The notes below the pieces were generated by a model. It did no database searches. It worked only from the letters and a program-made list of their open reading frames with translations, and had not been told where the DNA came from. Both the position numbers and the translations under genes were made by a program. DNA of 14,978 nt from JBCBXA01 sp039816825. Lineage in GTDB: Bacteria > Pseudomonadota > Alphaproteobacteria > Rhizobiales > Rhizobiaceae. Position 1 is the first letter of the stretch; each line of letters opens with the position of its first letter. Positions 5,793 through 12,446 of this stretch are shown piece by piece. The DNA lies in contig JBCBXA010000072.1 in the NCBI GenBank assembly GCA_039816825.1, positions 1 through 14,978 of the forward strand, in the 5' to 3' direction.

Positions 5793-7910
5793 GTGAGCGA
5801 GGCTCCCCCCCTCAGTGAGATCGTTTTGCCTGCTCTGCGGGAAGACCTTCAGGTCCGACGTGGCGCTGATGGGTCGCGCATGATCTTTGACCCGCTGCAG
5901 AACCGGCATTTTCAGCTCGCAGATGATGGCTTCCAGCTGCTCCGGCACTGGGATGCATCCAACGGAGAAGAATTGGGTCAGCGCGTGGCGAGCGAGACAG
6001 GTCGCCGCCTGACTTCCGAAGATCTCACGACCTTTCTGCGCTTTTTGGGTTCGTCCATGCTGCTGCGTGATCTGTCGCCGGAGCTGGTGGAAGCCCAACG
6101 GCCCAAGGGCATGAAACGAACCCAGAAGGCCTTTGGTCATTTGATGATGGTCAAGTTCCCGCTGGTTCGTCCCGATGATTTTCTGCGGGCGACATGGCCC
6201 CTGGTGTCACTGCTGTTCTCAAAGCCGTTTGTGGCCCTGCTTGTGCCGCTGGCGCTCTTCGGGCTCTTCATGGTTGCGCAGCAATGGGATGAGTTCGTCT
6301 CCACATTCCTGCATTTCATCAGTTTTGAGGGGGCGCTGATCTATGGGGCCACCCTCATTGTTCTGAAGGCACTGCACGAACTCGGGCACGCCTATATGTG
6401 CACGCGTTATGGGGTGCGGGTGCCGGTGATCGGCGTCGCCTTCATGATGTTTTTTCCGATCCTCTACACCGACACATCGGATGCCTGGAGACTGGGGGAC
6501 CGCCGCAAGCGTCTGATGATCGATTGGGGCGGCATTTTCGCAGAGCTGGCGGTAGCCAGCATAGCCACCCTTGCCTGGGTATTTCTGCCGGAAGGGCCAT
6601 GGCGCTCGGTCGCTTTTGTAACGGCTACTTCCAGCTGGATCATGAGCCTGCTGGTCAACCTCAATCCACTCATGCGCTTTGATGGGTACTACATCCTCTC
6701 AGACGCGCTGGGGGTGGAGAACATGCAGCAGCGCTCCTTTGCGTTGGCCAAATGGCGGCTGAGAGAGCTGTTTTTCAACCTCGGGGAGAAAGCGCCGGAA
6801 ACTCTGCCGCGTCCGTTGCGCCGTGGACTGGTTTTTCTGGCCTGGGCGACGTGGGCATATCGGTTGGGCCTGTTCCTTGGCATCGCACTCATCGTCTACG
6901 CCTTTTTCATCAAAGCCGTTGGCGTGGTCTTGTTCGTCGCCGACATCTTCTTCCTGCTGGTCCTGCCGGTGGCGATGGAGGTGAAAGAATGGTGGGGGCG
7001 GAGAGCCGCCATCGCTTCGTCATCAAGGACTTTGGTTTCGATATCGGCTTTGGCGTTGCTGCTGGCGCTCGCCTTCATTCCGTGGCGGGGGCAGGTGTCG
7101 TTTCCAGCGGTCATGACGGCAGCCGATGAGGCGCGCATCTTTCCGCCCTACGCCGGCAAACTGGTGGCGATGCGCGTCGCTGAAGACAAGAGGGTCATCA
7201 AGGACCAAATCTTGTTTGTGCTGCGGGACCCCACCAAGGACGTTGAGCGGCGGCGCGCGGAAGAACAGGTGCGCATTCTCACAGAGCGCATCAATCGGAT
7301 GATTGCCGACCGTCGTGACCGTGCGGACCGGCGTGTTCTGGAAGAGCAGCTGCAGGCCGCCCGATCGCGCATTGCTGGGCTCGACAAGTCCGGTAGCCGG
7401 TTGGAGGTTCGTGCGCCCATCTCGGGCACACTCCGGGATCTTGCGCCTTATCTGAGCACCGGCCAGTGGGTGAGCCCGGAAGACCAGCTGGCAGTGATTG
7501 TCGCGCCGGGCGAGGGGGTCGTTCGCGGTTTGGTGGCCGAAGCCGATATAGGGCGGATTGATCCTGGGGTTGCGGCGCGTTTCGTACCGGACGATGCAGC
7601 CCAACCATCCATCGATCTGTCTGTCACCGCTGTATCCAATGTCGGCATTGAGGCCGTTGAGGAGCCCTATTTTGCCTCCACCCTAGGCGGGCCAGTGGCC
7701 GTTCGCGAGGAGGAGGACGGCGCGCTTCGTCCGGTTCAATCCGCTTATGAAGTGCGCCTGGAACAGGCTGCATCCAACACGGATACTCTTGTGCGCTCGC
7801 ATGCCAGCGTGCAACGCGGGGTTGTGGTGGCGCACGGGGAAGCGCGAAGCCTCTTCGAAAGTTTCAAAACGAGAGCACTGAGCGTTCTGGTTCGTGAAAG
7901 CGGCGTCTAG
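5793..7910 (+). CDS. PqqD-like / M50 zinc metalloprotease / HlyD fusion membrane protein
   Basis: This is a 705-aa fusion starting at GTG. Residues about 10-92 resemble PqqD-like (RRE) folds, with 'FDPLQNRHFQL' and a following helix bundle. Transmembrane helices begin at about 135. The site-2-protease (M50) zinc site is intact: H195-E196-L-G-H199, with N291-P...D297-G298 as the second motif. 'LYTDTSDAW' (225-233) is typical of the large 'peptide zinc metalloprotease' subset. More helices run through about 395. After a last helix (about 412-430) comes a periplasmic adaptor part: a lipoyl half (448-478), an Arg-rich coiled coil (482-530), the second lipoyl half ('VRAPISGTLRDL', 539-550) and a beta-barrel. 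Known M50 proteins cut within membranes. Here the fusion suggests substrate recognition, cleavage or threading coupled to a TolC duct. No ABC transporter accompanies it. This function is inference. Confidence 0.85.
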   Translation: MSEAPPLSEIVLPALREDLQVRRGADGSRMIFDPLQNRHFQLADDGFQLLRHWDASNGEELGQRVASETGRRLTSEDLTTFLRFLGSSMLLRDLSPELVEAQRPKGMKRTQKAFGHLMMVKFPLVRPDDFLRATWPLVSLLFSKPFVALLVPLALFGLFMVAQQWDEFVSTFLHFISFEGALIYGATLIVLKALHELGHAYMCTRYGVRVPVIGVAFMMFFPILYTDTSDAWRLGDRRKRLMIDWGGIFAELAVASIATLAWVFLPEGPWRSVAFVTATSSWIMSLLVNLNPLMRFDGYYILSDALGVENMQQRSFALAKWRLRELFFNLGEKAPETLPRPLRRGLVFLAWATWAYRLGLFLGIALIVYAFFIKAVGVVLFVADIFFLLVLPVAMEVKEWWGRRAAIASSSRTLVSISALALLLALAFIPWRGQVSFPAVMTAADEARIFPPYAGKLVAMRVAEDKRVIKDQILFVLRDPTKDVERRRAEEQVRILTERINRMIADRRDRADRRVLEEQLQAARSRIAGLDKSGSRLEVRAPISGTLRDLAPYLSTGQWVSPEDQLAVIVAPGEGVVRGLVAEADIGRIDPGVAARFVPDDAAQPSIDLSVTAVSNVGIEAVEEPYFASTLGGPVAVREEEDGALRPVQSAYEVRLEQAASNTDTLVRSHASVQRGVVVAHGEARSLFESFKTRALSVLVRESGV

Positions 7911-7950
7911 GGTCAGGACCCATTAATCGGCCATGGTGTGGGGTGAATCC

Positions 7951-9261
7951 ATGAAGCTCTTCCAACCTCATCGCTTTTCGGCCGCAAGCCAGCCATCAGA
8001 CTACTATCCAACAACGGTGCGGGCCTTGGCGCCGACCGAAGCGCTGATTGGCGAGCACACGGCCGATCTTTGTGTTGTCGGCGGCGGATATGCCGGTTTG
8101 AGCGCTGCGCTGCACGCGGCCCAGGCCGGGCTTGATGTCAGGCTTCTTGAGGCTGCCACGCTGGGCGCCGGTGCGTCTGGTCGCAACGGAGGTCAAGTTG
8201 GTTCGGGCCAGCGCGTTGACGCGCCTGATCTGGCAAAAGCCCATGGCCTGGCAACGGCGCAGGACCTGTGGCGGATTGGCGAGGACGCCAAGCGACTTGT
8301 CCTTGACCTCATCGCCGACCACCAGATCTCCTGCGAGCTCCGTAGGGGCATTCTCTACCCTGTTCACAAGCGTTCTGCTGCCCGAGCGCTTTTAGACTAT
8401 CCGGAGATCATGCGGCGCGACTTTGGCTATAGCCGGTTCCGCCATCTGAGCGCAGATGAACTGCGCGCTGAACTCAATTCCATAAGCTATTATGGAGCAG
8501 TGCTTGACGAGGGCGCGGCCCACCTCAGTCCGCTGGCCTATCTGCGTGGCCTTGCAAGGGCAGCGATTGCCGCGGGCGCCAAATGCCACGAGTTCAGCCC
8601 AGTGCTCGAATGGTCCGCTGATGCCGGTCGCTACAGATTGAGGACGGAGCAGGGACATCTCAGGGCAAAGCAGGTCATATTCGCCTGCAACGGTTATCTG
8701 AACGATCTTGTGCCATCCATGGCGGCGCGCTGCATGCCGATTCACAATTTCATTGCCGCAACGCGGCCCTTGAGCGACGCGCAGATCGCCGAGCTCATCC
8801 CCAATCGATATGCGGTGGCGGACAGTCGTTTCGTGATCAACTACTTCCGCATCGACGCCGATAACCGTCTGTTGTTCGGTGGCGGCGAGAGCTACTCGTA
8901 CCGCCTGCCGGATGATGTTCGGCCTATTGTACGACGGGCGATGAGCCAGGTTTTTCCGCAGTTGGCGGCTGCTGATCTTGAGTACGCTTGGCCTGGCACA
9001 TTGGCCATTACGCGCAACCGTCTGCCCCAGTTCCGTGAGGAGCTGCCGGGTGCCATCGCCATTGGCGGCTTCTCTGGCCACGGCATCTCCATCGGCACTT
9101 TGGCTGGCAAGCTGGCCGTAGAGAAGCTGATGGGAAGCAGCCCGCACTTCGACATCATGGCCTCAGCAGCCGCGCCGCCTTTTCCCGGTGGCCCTCGATG
9201 GCGCCAATCCCTGCTTGCTGCGGCCATGCTGGGTGCGCGGATGCTGGACCGTTTGGCCTAG
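7951..9261 (+). CDS. FAD-dependent amine/amino-acid oxidoreductase, DAO family (gamma-glutamylputrescine oxidase-like)
   Basis: This 436-aa flavoprotein is of the DAO fold. The dinucleotide motif G-G-G-Y-A-G (44-49) is followed by 'GASGRNGGQ', the FAD-contact segment of PuuB-type oxidases. The C-terminal FAD motif 'GGFSGHGISIGTLAGKL' is present. PuuB-type enzymes oxidise gamma-glutamylputrescine to the aldehyde with release of ammonia and peroxide. Other small amine or amino-acid substrates are equally possible, so I give no symbol. I chose ATG 7951 because GGGGTGA (7940-7946) lies just upstream; an in-frame ATG at 7933 lacks such a site and would add six residues. It begins 40 bp after the M50 gene and may be read through from it, but nothing links it to secretion. 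Its stop overlaps the stop of the convergent gene. Confidence 0.85.
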   Translation: MKLFQPHRFSAASQPSDYYPTTVRALAPTEALIGEHTADLCVVGGGYAGLSAALHAAQAGLDVRLLEAATLGAGASGRNGGQVGSGQRVDAPDLAKAHGLATAQDLWRIGEDAKRLVLDLIADHQISCELRRGILYPVHKRSAARALLDYPEIMRRDFGYSRFRHLSADELRAELNSISYYGAVLDEGAAHLSPLAYLRGLARAAIAAGAKCHEFSPVLEWSADAGRYRLRTEQGHLRAKQVIFACNGYLNDLVPSMAARCMPIHNFIAATRPLSDAQIAELIPNRYAVADSRFVINYFRIDADNRLLFGGGESYSYRLPDDVRPIVRRAMSQVFPQLAAADLEYAWPGTLAITRNRLPQFREELPGAIAIGGFSGHGISIGTLAGKLAVEKLMGSSPHFDIMASAAAPPFPGGPRWRQSLLAAAMLGARMLDRLA

Positions 9262-9635
9262 TCCCTGGGCGTAAATCTTCCTTCGTCACGAAACCGCGTG
9301 ACGCCACGTTGAACAAGCGCACCAAATTCCGCGAGCAGCGTCTCATCCATTTTCTTGAAGTTGAAGCAGGACTTTCCCTGCATCCGGTTCTTCAAATCTG
9401 GACTGATATCGTCCAGCAGGTCTGGGTGAATATAAACTGGCATAAGGTAGGCCGAGACGTAGCTCTTCCTTGCGTGAACGCCACCCAATTCGGTGCGATA
9501 GCCGTCTTTCTGCCGCACCTCATGCGTTCCGAGGTGGTAGCGATCAGGCTCATCGTTGAGCACAACGCAGTCCGCTTCGTGCGTGCAATACAGTTCGCGC
9601 AGGGCAGCAAAAATCGGTGCATGCTTCTCGTCCAT
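9258..9635 (-). CDS. Small DUF1801/YdhG-like conserved hypothetical protein
   Basis: This is a 125-aa cytoplasmic protein without signal or membrane segment. The central 'KSYVSAYLMPVYIHP' and the later 'MQGKSCFNFKK' resemble the conserved core of DUF1801-like proteins, whose biochemical role is not established. I take ATG 9635, although GTG 9638 directly precedes it. GGAG lies two bases before the ATG. The gene is convergent with the DAO oxidoreductase and their TAG codons overlap (9258-9261), so the two 3' ends share sequence and no terminator fits between them. Confidence 0.7.
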   Translation of the reverse strand: MDEKHAPIFAALRELYCTHEADCVVLNDEPDRYHLGTHEVRQKDGYRTELGGVHARKSYVSAYLMPVYIHPDLLDDISPDLKNRMQGKSCFNFKKMDETLLAEFGALVQRGVTRFRDEGRFTPRD

Positions 9636-9757
9636 CACTCCACGCTAAGGACGAAGCGTTCTCGGTCGACCCTGAACGCCGACCGGACGGTGTTCTTCCG
9701 GCTCAGAGCGTAAGTCAAGCGCGACAGATGACGTGACCAAGCTTCAGCCGCTGGCAC
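9635..9757 (-). CDS. Possible 40-aa small ORF coupled to the DUF1801-like gene
   Basis: A frame from GTG 9757 encodes a basic 40-residue peptide ending 'RVDRERFVLSVE'. Its TGA overlaps the ATG of the downstream gene by one base (TGATG), an arrangement typical of translational coupling. There is no recognisable ribosome-binding site, and the frame also stays open for about 14 codons upstream, so it may be chance or a gene remnant. I do not recognise the peptide. Confidence 0.2.
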   Translation of the reverse strand: MPAAEAWSRHLSRLTYALSRKNTVRSAFRVDRERFVLSVE

Positions 9758-9761
9758 GATT

Positions 9762-9780
9762 GGGATATCGCGACTATCCC
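9762..9780. other. Hairpin in the gap between two minus-strand genes
   Basis: GGGATA (9762-9767) and TATCCC (9775-9780) form a perfect 6-bp stem around a 7-base loop, TCGCGAC. It lies 57 bp beyond the stop of the nitronate monooxygenase-like gene. There is no T-run in either direction, so an intrinsic terminator is doubtful. Protection of the mRNA 3' end or an operator are alternatives. Confidence 0.25.
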
Positions 9781-9836
9781 GGAGTGACCGAACTGTTCAC
9801 TCTCAACCGTCCGGGCCGCACTTGACTAAAGAGCCA

Positions 9837-10814
9837 TCACAGCAAAGCCGACTTTGCAGCCTCATATTCTGCAACCAGCCGATCGACGAGCACTTGCGTG
9901 CTGTCGACGGCCTTCACAGCGCCAACGCCTTGTCCGGCACCCCAAATGTCCTTCCAGGCTTTGGCGGCTTTGTCTCCGCCGAAATCCATCTTGCTTGGAT
10001 CGGCTTCAGGCAGGTTCTTCGGGTCCATACCCGCCGCTTCAATCGACTGCCGCAGATAGTTTCCGTGAATGCCGGTGAAGAGGTTTGAGTAGACGATGTC
10101 GTCGGCCACGGCCTCCACGATGGTCTGCTTGTACGGGTCCTCGGCGCGCGCTTCAGTGGTCGCGATAAAGGGTGAGCCGATATAGGCCATATCCGCGCCC
10201 ATAGCCTGCGCAGCGAGAACGCCACCACCGGTGGCGATGGCACCGCCCAGCAGAAGCGGACCGTCAAACCACTCGCGAATTTCATTGATCAGAGCGAAGG
10301 GCGACAGCTTGCCGGCGTGCCCGCCTGCACCGTTAGCAATGGCGATCAGCCCATCGGCGCCCTTGCGAATGGCGCTGTTGGCATGCCTGTTGTTGGTGAT
10401 GTCGTGCAGCACGATGCCGCCATAGGAGTGAACGGCATCGTTCACCTCCGGCACTGCCCCCAGAGATGTGATAACGATGGGCACCTTGTGCTTCACTGTC
10501 AGTTCCAGGTCTTTCATCAGCCGGCTATTGGACTGATGAACAATCTGGTTGACGGCAAAGGGTGCGGCCTTGGCCTCCGGATTGGCGGCATTGTGGTTGG
10601 CCAACTCTTCGGTCAGTTCTGAAAGCCAGTCATCGAGCTGTTCCACCGGGCGCGCATTAAGCGCAGGAAAAGCTCCAATCACACCGGCTTTGCACTGAGC
10701 CAGGGTCAGGGGCGGGTGCGATATGATGAAGAGCGGTGACGCGATGGCCGGAAGCCGAATGCCCGTCTCAGAGCCAACTTGCAGATTTTGGGGCAGATTT
10801 TGGGGAAGTGCCAT
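9837..10814 (-). CDS. Nitronate monooxygenase family flavoprotein (2-nitropropane dioxygenase-like)
   Basis: This is a 325-aa TIM-barrel FMN enzyme of the NMO/NPD family, which oxidises nitronates such as propionate-3-nitronate. Some homologues have other oxidoreductase roles. The N-terminal 'PAIASPLFIIS' is the first strand. 'NGAGGHAGKLSPF' (161-173) carries the conserved His166 used as catalytic residue in characterised members. 'GGAIATGGGVLAAQAMGAD' (190-208) with 'YIGSPFIATTEA' (211-222) binds the FMN phosphate. Length is normal. ATG 10814 has GAGG five bases upstream. A 16-bp palindrome ends 18 bp before the start codon and probably controls it. The next minus-strand gene begins about 200 bp downstream. 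Confidence 0.88.
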   Translation of the reverse strand: MALPQNLPQNLQVGSETGIRLPAIASPLFIISHPPLTLAQCKAGVIGAFPALNARPVEQLDDWLSELTEELANHNAANPEAKAAPFAVNQIVHQSNSRLMKDLELTVKHKVPIVITSLGAVPEVNDAVHSYGGIVLHDITNNRHANSAIRKGADGLIAIANGAGGHAGKLSPFALINEIREWFDGPLLLGGAIATGGGVLAAQAMGADMAYIGSPFIATTEARAEDPYKQTIVEAVADDIVYSNLFTGIHGNYLRQSIEAAGMDPKNLPEADPSKMDFGGDKAAKAWKDIWGAGQGVGAVKAVDSTQVLVDRLVAEYEAAKSALL

Positions 10815-10831
10815 CAGAGCCTCGCAGAATT

Positions 10832-10847
10832 CTTACGTAAACGTAAG
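10832..10847. promoter_or_regulatory. 16-bp palindromic operator, MerR-type (LiuR-like), before the nitronate monooxygenase gene
   Basis: CTTACGTAAACGTAAG has perfect 6-bp arms, CTTACG and CGTAAG, around TAAA. Its size, symmetry and 'ACGTAAACGT' core resemble, from memory, operators of MerR-family regulators of branched-chain amino acid and fatty acid catabolism (LiuR type) in proteobacteria. It sits 18 bp upstream of the start codon. No regulator gene is in the window, so the binding protein is unknown. Confidence 0.5.
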
Positions 10848-11053
10848 GGTAAACGACATTGGTCTTGGCTTCAAGCAGCCGGCTTCAGCGGTCTCACTTT
10901 GAAGGTCTGGTTCTGACAATAGATGCGCCGGAACCGGCCAAAGGTGATGCTGAACGGTCGGCGAGGAAGCAGTCCCAGTTGGCCGAGTGCAACAATCGGG
11001 CGAGTGGGTCAATCGTTCTTGTCGCCACCGGCGCGATTGCCAGATGCAACTGG

Positions 11054-11073
11054 TGGGCTTGCAGTGCAACCCA
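11054..11073. other. Hairpin next to the tandem repeat
   Basis: TGGG-C-TTGC pairs with GCAA-CCCA around an AGT loop, giving an 8-bp stem with one bulged C. It overlaps the first repeat unit by five bases. There is no T-run, so it does not look like a terminator. It could be part of an operator or of the DUF2336 leader RNA. Confidence 0.25.
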
Positions 11074-11100
11074 CTCAAGCTGCTACCCACTCGAGCTGCT
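11069..11100 (+). repeat. Perfectly adjacent 16-bp tandem repeat (two copies, 15/16 identical)
   Basis: ACCCACTCAAGCTGCT (11069-11084) is followed immediately by ACCCACTCGAGCTGCT (11085-11100); they differ at one base. The pair lies about 105 bp upstream of the DUF2336 start. It could be a duplicated regulator site or a replication-slippage duplication. Confidence 0.6.
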
Positions 11101-11203
11101 GCATGAGCTTAACCGAAACTATACGCCGTTGATCTACCTTCCTTCTCAACGACTGACTCAACGTGGCGCAGCCTGCCTGTAGGGCGCCGCAGGATGAGAG
11201 CCA

Positions 11204-12271
11204 ATGCTGCAAGATCTTCTTCAACTCGCCGGTAAGGATGACCCCGACAGCAGGGCTGTGCTGATCGACCAGCTTGCCGACATGTTTCTCGGTGACGACG
11301 CACCGCACAGCGAGACCGAAGAGGAAATGTTCACCGATGTGATGACTGACCTTATCAACGGGGTTGATCAGGACGCGCAGATTCGGGTCTCAAACAAGTT
11401 TGCCGATGCTGAAGCAACACCGCGCCCCATGGCGCGACGCCTGGCCTTCAACGATGAGGTTGAAGTCGCGGCGCCTGTTCTGGAGCGCTCCAACGCCCTG
11501 ACGGATGATGACCTTGTCGAGGTGGCAGAGAGCAAGTCTGAAGGCCATCTGATGGCCATGGCGATGCGGCCCGAGCTCTCGGAGCGGCTCACGGACGCGA
11601 TCATTGAACGCGATCTGAATGCGCCCATCTCGTCAGCGGCTCGCAATCTGGGTGCGTCTTTCTCCGAGGCCGGTTACTCCAAAATGGTCGACAAGGCCGA
11701 AGCCGGTGTTTCGGACATTGCCGAGGCATTGTCGTTCCGACAGGACGTTCCCGAAGAGGTGGCTGACCGCCTGCTTGAGAGCCTGCCGCCGGCAGCCAAA
11801 GTGCGCTTCCTATCGCTTATGTGCAATGACGAGGCCGGTGCCGCGGAAATGATCCGTGAAGCCGCTTTGAAGGTGGAGCACGCAGCGCGGCAGAAACGCG
11901 CGACGGCCCTCGAAACCGCAGCCCTGATCGCCGAAATCAAGGCCGGAGAAAGAAGTCTCGATTCTGCTCTGTGCGAGTTGGCGGAAGGGCGTCATCTCGA
12001 CCGTGTTTGCAGCCTTCTTGGCGAAGAGGCAGGCCTGCACAAAAGGCGCATTGAAACGGCCATCAAGAACGCCGACTCGACGGCTTTCGTCGTGCTGTGT
12101 CGCGCCGTAGGTCTTGAAGCAGATACGTTCCGCCACCTGTTCCAGCTCCGGTCCAACCTTTTGATGAAGCGCTATGATCTGGACAAGGCCGTCGCTGACT
12201 ATGAGATCATCGACGCCGAGTTGGCCGTTCAGACTTTGGATCATCTCCGCCAGACCGAACTGGCCGACTAA
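11204..12271 (+). CDS. DUF2336 domain-containing protein
   Basis: This is a 355-aa, acidic, almost wholly helical protein without signal peptide or membrane segment, so it is cytoplasmic. The overall pattern of repeated amphipathic helices matches the alphaproteobacterial DUF2336 family, which looks like HEAT-type helical repeats. Examples are 'ELSERLTDAIIERDLNAPISSAARN', read in two halves, and 'VPEEVADRLLESLPPAAKVRF'. The molecular function of the family is not established. ATG 11204 has AGGATGAGAG upstream. A GANTC site and a CtrA half-site lie within 100 bp upstream, compatible with cell-cycle-linked expression, but this is weak evidence. The next gene follows on the same strand after 175 bp. 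Confidence 0.8.
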   Translation: MLQDLLQLAGKDDPDSRAVLIDQLADMFLGDDAPHSETEEEMFTDVMTDLINGVDQDAQIRVSNKFADAEATPRPMARRLAFNDEVEVAAPVLERSNALTDDDLVEVAESKSEGHLMAMAMRPELSERLTDAIIERDLNAPISSAARNLGASFSEAGYSKMVDKAEAGVSDIAEALSFRQDVPEEVADRLLESLPPAAKVRFLSLMCNDEAGAAEMIREAALKVEHAARQKRATALETAALIAEIKAGERSLDSALCELAEGRHLDRVCSLLGEEAGLHKRRIETAIKNADSTAFVVLCRAVGLEADTFRHLFQLRSNLLMKRYDLDKAVADYEIIDAELAVQTLDHLRQTELAD

Positions 12272-12311
12272 GGACTGCCTGCCCGACTTCAGGTTCGATC
12301 CCGGCAACAAT

Positions 12312-12329
12312 GCGGTCGCTTGAGACCGC
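12312..12329 (+). terminator. Possible hairpin terminator after the DUF2336 gene
   Basis: GCGGTC (12312-12317) and GACCGC (12324-12329) form a perfect 6-bp stem with a six-base loop, 41 bp after the stop codon. It lacks a downstream T-run, so intrinsic termination is unlikely to be efficient; it may simply stabilise the transcript end. Confidence 0.25.
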
Positions 12330-12446
12330 TTGCCAGCGCTGTTTGCTTGCCAATAGAAATGGAGTTGGCCATATCGGCTGGACTTCGGGTCTGTGCGCAG
12401 CCGTAATGGCCGCAGTGTGGGCAGGCAAAAGACGAGACCCTTCAGA

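Larger units (their letters stand above)
10815..11203. other. 389-bp non-coding region between divergent genes
   Basis: This stretch separates the nitronate monooxygenase gene (minus) from the DUF2336 gene (plus). It holds the palindrome at 10832-10847, a hairpin at 11054-11073, a 16-bp tandem repeat at 11069-11100, a TTAACC CtrA half-site at 11109-11114 and a GACTC (GANTC) site at 11155-11159. CCTGC (11172-11176) can pair with GCAGG (11189-11193), which touches the ribosome-binding site of the DUF2336 gene. The 10859-11182 frame is open, but it lacks a ribosome-binding site and recognisable motifs, so I do not call it a gene. The 10860-11050 part shows nothing I can interpret. Confidence 0.6.

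Noticed and set aside
7910..7921. GGGT-CAGG-ACCC hairpin after the M50 gene
   Set aside because: The 4-bp stem is too short and no T-run follows, so it is not a convincing terminator.
9198..9713. 171-aa plus-strand frame across the DUF1801-like gene
   Set aside because: It is the complement of a conserved small protein and starts inside the oxidoreductase gene with no ribosome-binding site.
10859..11182. 107-aa plus-strand frame in the large intergenic region
   Set aside because: It lacks a ribosome-binding site and motifs, and its composition is not protein-like; it runs through the hairpin and tandem repeat.
12291..12304. AGGTTCGATCCCGG, similar to a tRNA T-arm
   Set aside because: The flanking bases pair poorly (two of five T-stem pairs mismatch) and no acceptor, D or anticodon arms precede it; it follows the DUF2336 stop by chance.
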